A stretch of 57,351 bases of DNA from DASQPR01 sp035713725 (GCA_035713725.1 DASTMZ010000077.1:1-57351), one strand, 5' to 3'. Counted from the stretch's first letter, positions 41,414 through 49,717 are shown. Translations and numbers: made by a program. The notes: generated by a model from the letters alone, not told the origin.

Positions 41414-42130
41414 TTAGCCGCGCGTGATCAACAAATCGTCCGGGGTGGACAGCGGTCCCGACGCGTCGACGACGACACCGTCCCGCAGGAACACGACGCG
41501 ATCCGCCCAACCGGCGTGCCGCGCCTCGTGCGTGACGATCAATCCGGCGGCCCCGGCGTCCACGCGGCCACGTAGCAGGCGCAGCACTGCTTCGCCAGTG
41601 ACCGAGTCCAGCGCGCCGGTCGGCTCGTCGGCGAGCACGAGGCGGCGTCGGCCGATCAACGCGCGCGCGATCGCGACGCGCTGCTGCTGGCCGCCGGACA
41701 TGTCGTCAGGGAACCGCCCAGCCAGCGCCTCGAGGTCCACCTCGGCGAGCGCCGCCATCGCCGCGCGACGCGCTCGTCGTAGGCCGACGCCGTCGAGTTC
41801 GAGCGGCAGCGCCACGTTCTCCGCCGCGGTCAGGCTCGGTACGAGATTCAGGTCCTGGAAGACGTACCCCACGTGCCGGCGTCGAAGGGCGGCGAGCGCG
41901 CTGCGGCTCAAGTCGCCGAGCCGCTTACCCTCGACGGATACCTCTCCGCTTGTCGGACGGTCCAGGCCGCCGGCGATGTTGAGCAACGTCGACTTGCCGG
42001 ACCCGGACGGTCCCATCACGGCGACGAGTTCGCCCGGCTCGACGGTCAGGTCGACGCCGGCGAGCGCGTGTACGGCGGCGGCGCCGTGGCCGTGTGTGCG
42101 GTGCACCGACCGCATCTCGAGCAAGCTCAT
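41414..42130 (-). CDS. ABC transporter ATP-binding protein (MacB/LolD-like)
   Basis: A 238-aa ATPase. Walker A GPSGSGKST, Q-loop YVFQDLNLVPSLTA, signature DMSGGQQQRVAIARAL, Walker B LVLADEPTGALDS and H-loop IVTHEAR are all intact. It energises the adjacent FtsX-type permease. Its ATG overlaps the padR stop by 4 nt (ATGA), so translation is coupled and expression should follow PadR autoregulation. Confidence 0.95.
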   Translation of the reverse strand: MSLLEMRSVHRTHGHGAAAVHALAGVDLTVEPGELVAVMGPSGSGKSTLLNIAGGLDRPTSGEVSVEGKRLGDLSRSALAALRRRHVGYVFQDLNLVPSLTAAENVALPLELDGVGLRRARRAAMAALAEVDLEALAGRFPDDMSGGQQQRVAIARALIGRRRLVLADEPTGALDSVTGEAVLRLLRGRVDAGAAGLIVTHEARHAGWADRVVFLRDGVVVDASGPLSTPDDLLITRG

Positions 42131-42804
42131 GGCGAACCCACTCCCCGCTTGTGGTCGGCGGATGCTTTGCGGTCGGCTTTCTGGTCGGTTTTGTGGTCGC
42201 CGGACTCAGTGCCAGCAACTGGCGTCGTCGAACCGTCCGGCTTCGGCATGACGGGTGTCGTCGAGGCGTCCGGCGTCGGCGTGACCGATGGTGCATGCCG
42301 GACCAGCGCGGTCTCGCAATGGTCCAACCATCGCGTCTCGGCCTCGGCGTGGAACAACATCGCCTCCAAGCTGAGCCGCCACGGCAGGTCGTCCGGCTGG
42401 TCGGCGCGCGCTTTGAGCCGCGTGTACTCCTGGAGCGTGCGGATCGTCGCGGTCCGCTGTGCCTGGAGCACGGCTCGTACGTCGACGCCGGGTGTCGTGA
42501 TCGCGAGCGCGATCTTGATGGCGAGCTCGTCTCGTGGCCGATCGGTGCGCTCCACCGGCGTGGCGAACCAGGTGGCCAGCTCGGCGCGTCCGGCCGCGGT
42601 GATCTCGTAGGACCGTTGCCCCCCGTCCTGCTCGGGCAGCGGGCTCACGAACGCGTCACGTTCGAGCCGGTTCAACGTTGTGTAGACCTGACCGATGTTC
42701 AGAGGCCAGGCGCCGCCGGTGGACGCTTCGAACGCCACCCGGAGCTGGTAGCCGTACATCGGGCCGCGCTCGAGAAGCGCCAGCAGGCCGTACTTGACCG
42801 ACAT
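42127..42804 (-). CDS. PadR-family regulator of the ABC exporter operon
   Basis: A 225-aa protein with an N-terminal winged helix (VKYGLLALLERGPMYGYQLR, GQVYTTLNRLERDAFV, YEITAAGRAELATWF), a C-terminal helical dimer domain (Vir_C-like) and a Lys/Asp/Thr/Pro-rich tail of about 50 residues. It is the first gene of the operon, so inducer binding would derepress the exporter. The ATG at 42804 is close to the predicted transcription start, and the operator lies between -35 and -10. Confidence 0.92.
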   Translation of the reverse strand: MSVKYGLLALLERGPMYGYQLRVAFEASTGGAWPLNIGQVYTTLNRLERDAFVSPLPEQDGGQRSYEITAAGRAELATWFATPVERTDRPRDELAIKIALAITTPGVDVRAVLQAQRTATIRTLQEYTRLKARADQPDDLPWRLSLEAMLFHAEAETRWLDHCETALVRHAPSVTPTPDASTTPVMPKPDGSTTPVAGTESGDHKTDQKADRKASADHKRGVGSP

Positions 42805-42812
42805 GGTTACTG

Positions 42813-42842
42813 AGTATGCATACGCAGTATGCAGTCATTCAA
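42813..42842 (-). promoter_or_regulatory. padR-ABC operon promoter and operator
   Basis: On the minus strand TTGAAT (42837-42842) and CATACT (42813-42818) are 18 bp apart. The inverted repeat TGCATAC-GCA-GTATGCA (42817-42833) fills the spacer, and GTATGCATAC (42814-42823) is itself a palindrome. This is the expected layout for PadR autorepression; the mRNA would begin a few bases before the ATG. Confidence 0.65.
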
Positions 42843-42960
42843 GATGCGCCGCCGTAGCTGGCACGGACGCGTCGCTACCTGCGCTTCCCGGGCAGGCGCA
42901 GTGCTGCCACGCCGGTCAGGCGGGCGAGGAGACTGCGGGCGGTCACGCGGGAACGGCGGG

Positions 42961-43010
42961 CGGCCAAGCCCGTCAGGCGGTCAGGCGGCCAAGCCCGTCA
43001 GGCAGTCAGG
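42961..43010. repeat. 25-bp tandem duplication spanning the ferritin-like gene stop
   Basis: CGGCCAAGCCCGTCAGGC plus GGTCAGG is repeated at 42961-42985 and 42986-43010 with one mismatch. The minus-strand stop (42998-43000) is inside one copy. Confidence 0.9.
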
Positions 43011-43420
43011 CCCGGGAACGGAACGGTTCCCGGTACGGCGCCACCGGCGCGCCGCAGTGCCGCGGCTCGAAGCGCGGTGTCGGTGAGCACGGTCAGCGGG
43101 GACCGGCGATTCGCACCGCTCGACGCGACCACGACCGCGCGCCAGAGCACGGCGCACCGATCCTCGATGTAGACCGCGAGCGCGATGGCGCTGGGTGCGT
43201 CGTTGACCGGAAACGGCAGCGCGTAGATGGCCTCCGCGGCCGGCGGCGACGTCAGCGTCACCAGTAGCGAGTCGCGCTGCGTACGGTGCGCCGCCTCGTA
43301 CTGCAGCGCCAGTGCCCGCGCCGGCCCGACCAACCGGGGGCCGACCACGGCGTACGCGAAGATCGCCGCGTACTCGCCGCGCAACGCATCGCCAAGGGCG
43401 CTCTCCAACGGGGTGGTCAT
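42998..43420 (-). CDS. Ferritin-like domain protein (DUF4439-like)
   Basis: A 140-aa helical protein: LESALGDALRGEYAAIFAYA, LALQYEAAHRTQRDSLL (E-x2-H), then AVYIEDRCAVLWRAVV. Length, helix pattern and metal-ligand-like Glu/His match the actinobacterial DUF4439 ferritin-like family, biochemical role unknown. The ATG at 43420 overlaps the stop of the upstream lipoprotein (ATGA), so the two are translationally coupled. The C-terminal end lies in a 25-bp duplication. From memory, similar genes sit next to rimP in M. tuberculosis (Rv2843/Rv2844). Confidence 0.75.
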   Translation of the reverse strand: MTTPLESALGDALRGEYAAIFAYAVVGPRLVGPARALALQYEAAHRTQRDSLLVTLTSPPAAEAIYALPFPVNDAPSAIALAVYIEDRCAVLWRAVVVASSGANRRSPLTVLTDTALRAAALRRAGGAVPGTVPFPGLTA

Positions 43421-44154
43421 CGCAATGCCGCCACATGGGTTGCTCGGCTGGCGGCGATCGACGCGAGGACGGCGACGCGATCCGACGGTGCCGTGACGCA
43501 CGCGGCGACCGCGTTCGTCTGTGCGGACTTCTCCGCCGTCGACAACGCCGCCCGGGTCGCCGCGGCGGCGTCCGCACTGGTCGACGGCGACGCGGACGTG
43601 CCGCCCGAAACCGAGCCGGACGGCGCGACGCTGGACGGGCCTTCCGGCGACGTGGAACTCCCGGCGGCCGGACTCGACTCAACGGGATTCGTCGGCGACT
43701 GCGATCCGGCCGGCGGAGTTGCCGGCCGACCGCTGGCCGGGACCGGCAGTGGAATGCCGCTCGGATTCGGCCCAGCGGCGACCGACGGCGTGGGGATGCC
43801 GATCATGGACGCGATCGCGATCAGGTGCCGGCGGTTCTCTTCACGCAACGGGCCGAGCAGACCATTCAGCGTGGGCGCGGCCGTCATCGCCTCGTCGTAG
43901 CGCGAGATCAGGAGCCTCGTCTCGTTGTAGAGCGGGCCGAGCGGGTCGGATGCGATGAGTTCGGCGGCCGACTCGGTGGCCGGCTGCGACGTACATCCGG
44001 CGAACGCAAGCCCCGCGGCGCCGAGCGCGGCAAGCCCGACCATGCCCGCGATCGCGTGTCGCCGGCTCAGTCGCCGCTCGTCCGGCACTGGCTGGCGCAG
44101 GTTTGCGAGGCCGAACGGCGTCCGTTGCGCGGGCACCGGGCAATCCAACACCAT
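43417..44154 (-). CDS. Exported lipoprotein with ferritin-like helices
   Basis: A 245-aa protein from ATG 44154. A twin-arginine-like segment LSRRHAIAG precedes a hydrophobic core and lipobox-like AFAGC, suggesting a Tat/lipoprotein signal. The mature part has two helical blocks (YNETRLLISRYDEAM and LREENRRHLIAIA; TAEKSAQTNAVAA and ASRATHVAAL) separated by a Pro/Ser/Gly linker of about 75 residues. Helices with E-x2-H suggest a ferritin-like or metal-binding fold, by inference. GTG 44088 would give a more normal 12-residue n-region and is a credible alternative start. Divergent from rimP. Confidence 0.68.
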   Translation of the reverse strand: MVLDCPVPAQRTPFGLANLRQPVPDERRLSRRHAIAGMVGLAALGAAGLAFAGCTSQPATESAAELIASDPLGPLYNETRLLISRYDEAMTAAPTLNGLLGPLREENRRHLIAIASMIGIPTPSVAAGPNPSGIPLPVPASGRPATPPAGSQSPTNPVESSPAAGSSTSPEGPSSVAPSGSVSGGTSASPSTSADAAAATRAALSTAEKSAQTNAVAACVTAPSDRVAVLASIAASRATHVAALR

Positions 44155-44370
44155 CGACGCGAGCCGCCGAAACCCGAGGTACCGACATTTCGGTTCAACG
44201 CGCGCCGGAGTCGGCGGCGACCGAGTCGGAGTGTCGATATTGCGGCGTTGACGCGCGCCGATCTGACGTGCGGCGACGCGGCGGGTTACGCTTCTATGCC
44301 CACCGCCGTGCGCTCCGTTCGCCCGGCGGAAGGGTCGTATGTAGCTATTTCGCCTCGGGAGGTGGATGGC

Positions 44371-45210
44371 ATGGCGACACGTGGCCGTGCCTCCGGTCGG
44401 TCCGGCCGCCCGGCCGGTCACGGCTCGCGCCCGGCTGGCGACGTCACTCGCCCGGCAACTGGGGGTCCGACGAGCGGCGACCTTGCCGCCTACAAGCTTC
44501 GCCTGCGCGAGGTGGTCGGCCCGGTCGCCGGGTCCGCGGGCTACGACCTTGAAGACCTTGCGGTGGTACGGATGGGCCGCCGCTACGTGATCCGCGTGAC
44601 GGTCGACCGCGACGGCGGCGTCGGCTTGGACGCGGTCGCCGAACTGTCGCGTGACATCTCGAACCGGCTGGACGCCGCCGAGGCCACCGATGGCGAGTTC
44701 ATCGCCGGCGAATACCAGCTCGAGGTGTCGTCGCCGGGTACCGACCGACCGCTGCGCCTGCCACGGCACTGGCGGCGCAACGTCGGGCGGCTGGTCACCG
44801 TACGACTCGACGGGCACCTCGTAACCGGCCGGGTCGTCGCGGCCGACGACGACACCGCAACGCTGTCCGTGGACGGCGACGAGACCACGCGGCCGTACGA
44901 GGAACTCGGTCGTGGCCGCGTCGAAGTGGAGTTCAGTCGGCTCGACGACGTGGACGACGACGACATGATCACGTTCGGGGAGGACGACGAGGACGGCGAG
45001 GACGACGACTTCGACGCGCTCGCGTCGCACGTCGCGGGCGCGTCCGGCCACGATGTCCGCGCGGACCGGCGCGCGATGCACGACGATGATCTCAAGTCCG
45101 GCGATGTCCGGTCCCGAGATGGCCGCTCCCGTGATGACGACCAGATCCGCGACGCCCGCAGTCCGCACGCCGAAAGGCAGTCCGCACGCCGAAAGGAGGC
45201 CGAACAATGA
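44371..45210 (+). CDS. rimP: Ribosome maturation factor RimP
   Basis: 30S assembly factor. The 279-aa protein has a Gly/Arg/Pro-rich N-terminal 40 residues, then the RimP N-domain (GYDLEDLAVVRMGRRYVIRV, ISNRLDAAE, YQLEVSSPGTDRPLRLPRHW) and the SH3-like C-domain (VRLDGHLVTGRVVAADDDTA). After residue 195 comes an unusual tail of about 85 residues: Asp/Glu-rich (VDDDDMITFGEDDEDGEDDD), then Arg/Asp/Ser-rich. Most RimPs end at 150-190 aa. ATG 44371 has GGGAGG at 8-nt spacing. Its stop overlaps nusA by 4 nt (ATGA). Confidence 0.95.
   Translation: MATRGRASGRSGRPAGHGSRPAGDVTRPATGGPTSGDLAAYKLRLREVVGPVAGSAGYDLEDLAVVRMGRRYVIRVTVDRDGGVGLDAVAELSRDISNRLDAAEATDGEFIAGEYQLEVSSPGTDRPLRLPRHWRRNVGRLVTVRLDGHLVTGRVVAADDDTATLSVDGDETTRPYEELGRGRVEVEFSRLDDVDDDDMITFGEDDEDGEDDDFDALASHVAGASGHDVRADRRAMHDDDLKSGDVRSRDGRSRDDDQIRDARSPHAERQSARRKEAEQ
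45158..45195 (+). repeat. Perfect 19-bp duplication at the rimP end that precedes the nusA ribosome-binding site
   Basis: GCAGTCCGCACGCCGAAAG occurs at 45158-45176 and 45177-45195. The second copy plus GAGG forms GAAAGGAGG (45191-45199), the nusA Shine-Dalgarno 7 nt before its ATG. The first copy carries only the GAAAGG part. Confidence 0.95.
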
Positions 45211-46217
45211 ATCTTGACCTGGCCGTCCTTCGCGCGCTGGAACGGGAGCGCGAGATCCCGCTGGAGACCATCATCTCCGCGATCGAGACCGCGTTGCTGA
45301 CCGCGTACCGGCACACCGAGGGCGCGTACACGCACGCGCGTGTGGAGATCGACCGTAAGTCCGGCGCAGTAAGTGTGTTGGCCGCGGAGGTGGACGAGGA
45401 AGGCGCCGTCGTCCGGGAGTTCGACGACACGCCGAACGACTTCGGCCGGATCGCGACGATGACCGCGAAGCAGGTCATCCTCCAACGGCTGCGGGAGGCG
45501 ACCGACGAGGCGCACTTCGGCGAGTACGCGGGCCGCGACGGCGACCTGGTGACCGGCGTCATCCAGGCGCACGAGGGGCGCGCCGAGAAGGGCATCGTGA
45601 GCGTCGACCTCGGCAAGATCGAGGCGATGTTGCCGCCGAGCGAGCAGGTGCCGGGCGAGTTGTACGAGCACGGCAACCGGATCAAGTGCGTGGTGCTGCA
45701 CGTGACACGTGGCTTCCGCGGTCCGCAGGTCACGCTGTCCCGGACGGATCCGCACCTCGTCCAGCGCCTCTTCGAACTCGAGGTGCCGGAGATCGCGGAC
45801 GGCACCGTACAGATCACGAAGATCGCCCGGGAGGCCGGCCACCGGTCGAAGATCGCGGTGCGGTCGACCGTACAAGGGGTCAACGCCAAGGGCGCATGCA
45901 TCGGTCCGATGGGGCAGCGAGTGCGCGCGGTGATGAGCGAGCTGAACGGCGAGAAGATCGACATCATCGACTGGTCGGATGACCCTGCGACGTTCGTGGG
46001 CAACGCGTTGTCGCCGGCCAAGGCGTTGCACGTCGACATCATCGACGAGATGCGGGCGCGCGTGATCGTGCCGGACTATCAGCTTTCGCTCGCGATCGGC
46101 CGTGAGGGACAGAACGCACGACTCGCCGCGAAACTCACAAACTGGAAGATTGATATCCATTCCGACGCCGATCAAACCGATCACGCCGGTGGTACCACAG
46201 AGCAGCCGGAGGGGTAG
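45207..46217 (+). CDS. nusA: Transcription termination/antitermination protein NusA
   Basis: RNA-polymerase-binding factor for pausing, termination and rRNA antitermination. The 336-aa protein has the N-terminal RNAP domain (1-125), an S1 domain (GDLVTGVIQAHEGR onward), and KH1/KH2 (GACIGPMGQRVRAVMSELNG, LAIGREGQNARLAAKLTNWK). It lacks the acidic C-terminal repeats of E. coli NusA, as is normal in actinobacteria. The ATG overlaps the rimP stop, and it has the best Shine-Dalgarno in the operon. The order rimP-nusA-ylxR-infB is conserved. Confidence 0.97.
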   Translation: MNLDLAVLRALEREREIPLETIISAIETALLTAYRHTEGAYTHARVEIDRKSGAVSVLAAEVDEEGAVVREFDDTPNDFGRIATMTAKQVILQRLREATDEAHFGEYAGRDGDLVTGVIQAHEGRAEKGIVSVDLGKIEAMLPPSEQVPGELYEHGNRIKCVVLHVTRGFRGPQVTLSRTDPHLVQRLFELEVPEIADGTVQITKIAREAGHRSKIAVRSTVQGVNAKGACIGPMGQRVRAVMSELNGEKIDIIDWSDDPATFVGNALSPAKALHVDIIDEMRARVIVPDYQLSLAIGREGQNARLAAKLTNWKIDIHSDADQTDHAGGTTEQPEG

Positions 46218-46220
46218 ACT
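46215..46220 (+). promoter_or_regulatory. Candidate internal -10 before ylxR
   Basis: TAGACT ends 5 nt before the GTG at 46226. GGAGGGG at 46207-46213 could instead serve as a distant ribosome-binding site, so this may be coincidence within the operon. Confidence 0.25.
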
Positions 46221-46225
46221 TTTCC

Positions 46226-46570
46226 GTGGTACGTCGTGCGTATCCGGTGCGCACCTGTGTGGGTTGCCGGACACGTGCGCCAGCCTCCGAGTTGCTGCGG
46301 GTTGTCGCCGTCACTGGTGACACCGAGGGCGGCGCCGGTCCGGACGGTACGACTGACGATGCAACGACGTCAGCCACCGGGCGGTTCGACATCGTCCCCG
46401 ATCCGACCCGCAGGCGCCCCGGTCGGGGCGCACACCTGCATTTCGATCCCGCCTGCCTAGCTCTAGCGGCCAGACGCCGTGCGTTCGGGCGTGCGCTGCG
46501 GATCGAGGGTGCCATTCGGACCGACGCCGTCGCGGAGTTCCTCCGCGATCACGCCGAGCACGATGGCTAG
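46226..46570 (+). CDS. ylxR: YlxR-family RNA-binding protein
   Basis: A 114-aa basic protein of the nusA-infB operon. YlxR motifs are YPVRTCVGCRTRAPASELLR and GRGAHLHFDPACL, which form an RNA-binding groove; in some bacteria YlxR modulates RNase P or acts as a nucleoid-associated regulator. A Thr/Asp/Gly insert of about 20 residues lies between the motifs. The start is GTG 46226. The stop sits in the first copy of a 17-bp duplication. Confidence 0.93.
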   Translation: MVRRAYPVRTCVGCRTRAPASELLRVVAVTGDTEGGAGPDGTTDDATTSATGRFDIVPDPTRRRPGRGAHLHFDPACLALAARRRAFGRALRIEGAIRTDAVAEFLRDHAEHDG

Positions 46571-46591
46571 ACACGCACGATGGCTAGAGCA
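46558..46591 (+). repeat. 17-bp tandem duplication spanning the ylxR stop
   Basis: GCACGATGGCTAGA starts at 46558 and 46575 (17-bp period), and each copy carries the TAG. The remaining gap to infB (174 nt in all) holds no recognised gene. Confidence 0.9.
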
Positions 46592-46744
46592 CGACCGATG
46601 GTGGAGCGACCAGGCCCCACCCCGGACAGCGAAGTAGGACGACCGACATGAGCACACGATGAAGCTGCAGAAATGACCAGGCTTCTAGTGGACAACTGAG
46701 GTCGGTGCGGGCCCGCCCGCACGGCCTCACAAGTGAGGAGTGCA

Positions 46745-49630
46745 GTGGCAGGCAAGGCCCGCGTACACGAGCTGGCGAAGGAACTCGGGGTCGAGAGCAA
46801 GACCGTACTCGCGAAGCTGCAAGAGATCGGCGAGTACGTGAAGTCAGCGTCGAGCACGGTCGAGGCGCCGGTGGCGCGTCGACTCCGTGAGGCGATGGCG
46901 GCATCCACCCCCACCGCGGCGGCACCGGCCGCAGCGAACAACGCGGCGAAAGCCGCGGCGAAGCCCGCGCCGCCCGCGAAGGCGGCCGCGCGGCGCAGTC
47001 CGCCGCCCGCCGCACCGAGCCCATTGAAGCCGGCGAGCGCGCATGACATCGAAGTGGCGGCGGCCGAGGCCCGCGCCTCCGCGCTGAAGGCCGAGCAGGA
47101 GGCCGCGGTCCGTGCGGCGCAGGCGGCCAAGCGGCAGGGGACCGACGGCGGCTCACTGCTGCCACCGCCCCCGAAGCCCGGGCCGGCGGCGCCTGGCACG
47201 TCGCGACCGACGCCCGGCGCGATGCCGGCACGTCCCGGCACGCGCCCGACGTCGCGCAGCGCCGGCAACAACCCATTCGGATTCACCCCGCCGGGCGGGG
47301 CACGCCCGGGCGCCGGCCCGCGCGCCGGCGCAGGTCCGGCCGGTATGCCGCGACCGAACCCGGCGTCCATGCCGCCGCGGCCGAACCCGTCGCAGATGCC
47401 GACCCAACGTCCGACTCGTTCTGGCTATGGTCCACCCGGTGCGCAGCGGCCCGCCGGTCCTGGCGCGCCGAGTGGTCCCGGCGGTCCCGGTGGATACCGC
47501 GGCGGACCCGGCGGGCGACCGGCCGGCCCGGGTGGCGGCTTCCGCCCCGGCGGACCGGGTGGCGGTGGCGGCGGCGGTTATCGCGGCGGTCCCGGCGGTG
47601 GCCCGGGCGGTGGCCCTGGCGGCGGATACCGTGGCGGTCCCGGCGGTGCACCGACTGGCGCTGGCGCGCCCGGGCGTCCGGGCGGCGGCGGCCGAGGACG
47701 CGGCGGCGGTGCGGCCGGCGCATTCGGGCGCCCCGGCGGCAAGCCGACCCGTGGTCGGAAGTCGAAGAAGCAGCGCAGACAAGAGTTCGACAATCTCTCC
47801 GCGCCGCAGATGAGTTCGGGCGCGCCGCGCGGTGCGGGCCAGGTCGTCCGGTTGCCGCGTGGAGCGTCGCTGTCCGACTTTGCGGATCGGATCAACGCCA
47901 ACCCGGGCTCGCTCGTCCAGGAGATGTTCAACCTCGGCGAGATGGTCACTGCGACGCAGTCCTGCTCGGACGACACGTTGCTGCTGCTCGGTGAGCACCT
48001 CGGGTTCGAGGTCCAGATCGTCACGCGCGAGGAGGAGGACCGCGAGCTGCTGGCCCGGTTCGACATCGACCTCGACGCTGACGTCGACGACGAGCGACTC
48101 GTCACGCGGCCACCCGTGGTCACCGTGATGGGCCACGTCGACCACGGCAAGACGAAGCTGCTCGACGCGATCCGACAGACCAACATGGTCGCCCGCGAGG
48201 CAGGCGGCATCACGCAGCACATCGGTGCCTACCAGGTCCAGGTCGAGCACGATGGTTCGGAACGAGCGATCACGTTCATCGACACCCCGGGCCACGAGGC
48301 GTTCACCGCCATGCGTGCCCGTGGTGCTCAGGCCACCGACATCGTGGTGCTGGTGGTAGCCGCGGATGATGGCGTGATGCCGCAGACCATCGAGGCGCTG
48401 AACCACGCGAAGGCGGCCGATGTGCCGATCGTGGTGGCGGTCAACAAGGTTGACAAGCCGGAGGCCAACCCGGACAAGGTGCGCCAGCAGCTCACCGAAT
48501 ACGGTCTGGTCGCCGAGGAGTATGGCGGCGACACCATGTTCGTCGACGTGTCCGCGAAGAACCGGCTCAACATCGACGGTCTGCTGGAATCCGTACTGCT
48601 GACCGCGGATGCGTCGCTGGAGTTGCGCGCACCGATCGACGGCCAGGCGCAGGGCATCGCGATCGAGGCGCACCTCGACCGCGGTCGTGGGCCGGTCGCC
48701 ACGGTGCTCGTCCAGCGCGGCACGTTGCGGGTCGGCGAGGCGATCGTGGCCGGCGACGCGTACGGCCGCGTGCGCGCCATGCTCGACGAGAACGCTGAGC
48801 CGGTCGCGGAGGCCGGTCCGGCACGTCCGGTCATGGTGCTCGGCCTGACGTCCGTACCAGGCGCTGGCGACTCGTTCCTGTCGGTGGCCGAGGACCGCAC
48901 CGCGCGGCAGATCGCCGAGCAGCGATCGGCTCGCGACCGTGCGGCGCAGATCGCCAACCGCGGCGGACGGGTGACGCTCGAGAACCTTCTCGATCGCATC
49001 AAGGAGGGCGACAAGACCTCGCTGGCGCTCATCCTCAAGGGCGACGTGTCCGGCTCCGTCGAGGCGCTGGAAGACGCGTTGGTGAAGATCGAGGTCTCGG
49101 ACGAGGTCCAGCTGAAGATCATCCACCGCGGCGTCGGCGGCGTCACGCAGGACGACGTGAACCTGGCGAGCGCTTCGGACGCGATCATCATCGGCTTCAA
49201 CGTGCGCGCCGAGGGCAAGGTCCGCGAGCACGCCGACCGCCTGGGCGTGGAGATCCGCTACTACACGGTGATCTACCAGGCCATCGAAGAGGTCGAGGCG
49301 GCGCTCAAGGGCATGCTCAAGCCCGAATACGAAGAGGTCGAGCTCGGCTCTGCGGAGATTCGCGAGTTGTTCCGCTCGTCGAAGATCGGCCTCATCGCGG
49401 GCTGCATCGTGCGCACCGGCCTGATCCGGCGCAACGCGAAGGCGCGGCTGTTGCGAGACGGCGCGGTGATCGCGGACAACGTGACGATCTCGTCGCTGCG
49501 ACGGTTCAAGGACGATGCCACCGAGGTGCGCGAGGGCTTCGAATGCGGCTTGACCCTCGGGACGTATAACGATCTGCGGGTCGGCGACGTCATCGAGACG
49601 TTCGAGATGCGCGAGAAGCCGCGCGCCTGA
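46745..49630 (+). CDS. infB: Translation initiation factor IF-2
   Basis: GTPase that places initiator tRNA on the 30S subunit and promotes subunit joining. The 961-aa protein has an IF2-N domain at 1-52 (RVHELAKELGVESKTVLAKL), an Ala/Pro-rich then Gly/Pro/Arg-rich disordered linker to about residue 345, and a second IF2-N region. The G domain has GHVDHGKTKLLD (about 462), DTPGHEAF and NKVDKP, and domains II-IV follow. The long Gly-rich linker is common in actinobacteria. GTG 46745 has GAGGAG 4 nt upstream. A 20-bp hairpin follows its stop. Confidence 0.97.
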   Translation: MAGKARVHELAKELGVESKTVLAKLQEIGEYVKSASSTVEAPVARRLREAMAASTPTAAAPAAANNAAKAAAKPAPPAKAAARRSPPPAAPSPLKPASAHDIEVAAAEARASALKAEQEAAVRAAQAAKRQGTDGGSLLPPPPKPGPAAPGTSRPTPGAMPARPGTRPTSRSAGNNPFGFTPPGGARPGAGPRAGAGPAGMPRPNPASMPPRPNPSQMPTQRPTRSGYGPPGAQRPAGPGAPSGPGGPGGYRGGPGGRPAGPGGGFRPGGPGGGGGGGYRGGPGGGPGGGPGGGYRGGPGGAPTGAGAPGRPGGGGRGRGGGAAGAFGRPGGKPTRGRKSKKQRRQEFDNLSAPQMSSGAPRGAGQVVRLPRGASLSDFADRINANPGSLVQEMFNLGEMVTATQSCSDDTLLLLGEHLGFEVQIVTREEEDRELLARFDIDLDADVDDERLVTRPPVVTVMGHVDHGKTKLLDAIRQTNMVAREAGGITQHIGAYQVQVEHDGSERAITFIDTPGHEAFTAMRARGAQATDIVVLVVAADDGVMPQTIEALNHAKAADVPIVVAVNKVDKPEANPDKVRQQLTEYGLVAEEYGGDTMFVDVSAKNRLNIDGLLESVLLTADASLELRAPIDGQAQGIAIEAHLDRGRGPVATVLVQRGTLRVGEAIVAGDAYGRVRAMLDENAEPVAEAGPARPVMVLGLTSVPGAGDSFLSVAEDRTARQIAEQRSARDRAAQIANRGGRVTLENLLDRIKEGDKTSLALILKGDVSGSVEALEDALVKIEVSDEVQLKIIHRGVGGVTQDDVNLASASDAIIIGFNVRAEGKVREHADRLGVEIRYYTVIYQAIEEVEAALKGMLKPEYEEVELGSAEIRELFRSSKIGLIAGCIVRTGLIRRNAKARLLRDGAVIADNVTISSLRRFKDDATEVREGFECGLTLGTYNDLRVGDVIETFEMREKPRA

Positions 49631-49640
49631 TCACCGAAGT

Positions 49641-49683
49641 GTGTTGGGGGCCCGACCGCCGAAGGCGGTCGGGCCCCCAACAC
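49641..49683 (+). terminator. Terminator hairpin after infB
   Basis: A perfect 20-bp stem (49641-49660 with 49664-49683) with a GAA loop starts 10 nt after the infB stop. Only TTGT follows, so the U-tract is weak, but this is the strongest short-loop hairpin in the window and should end the rimP-nusA-ylxR-infB transcript. Confidence 0.85.
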
Positions 49684-49711
49684 TTGTCGCGGCTGCACTC
49701 CCGCGTCGCCG

Positions 49712-49717
49712 TAGAGT
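49712..49717 (+). promoter_or_regulatory. Candidate -10 for leaderless methyltransferase mRNA
   Basis: TAGAGT ends 6 nt before the GTG at 49724; no Shine-Dalgarno. It directly follows the infB terminator, as expected for a new transcript. Confidence 0.5.

Noticed and set aside
43312..44370. Long plus-strand open frame continuous with rimP (632 codons)
   Set aside because: The upstream part is Arg/Gly shadow translation opposite two real minus-strand genes; RimP homology starts after ATG 44371, which has a good ribosome-binding site.
44155..45207. N-terminal extension of the minus-strand lipoprotein to 596 codons
   Set aside because: It would run antisense through rimP; the signal-peptide region near 44010-44154 marks the real start.
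46745..49630. Long minus-strand frames opposite infB
   Set aside because: They are antisense artefacts of the GC-rich, Gly/Pro-rich linker codons and match no family.
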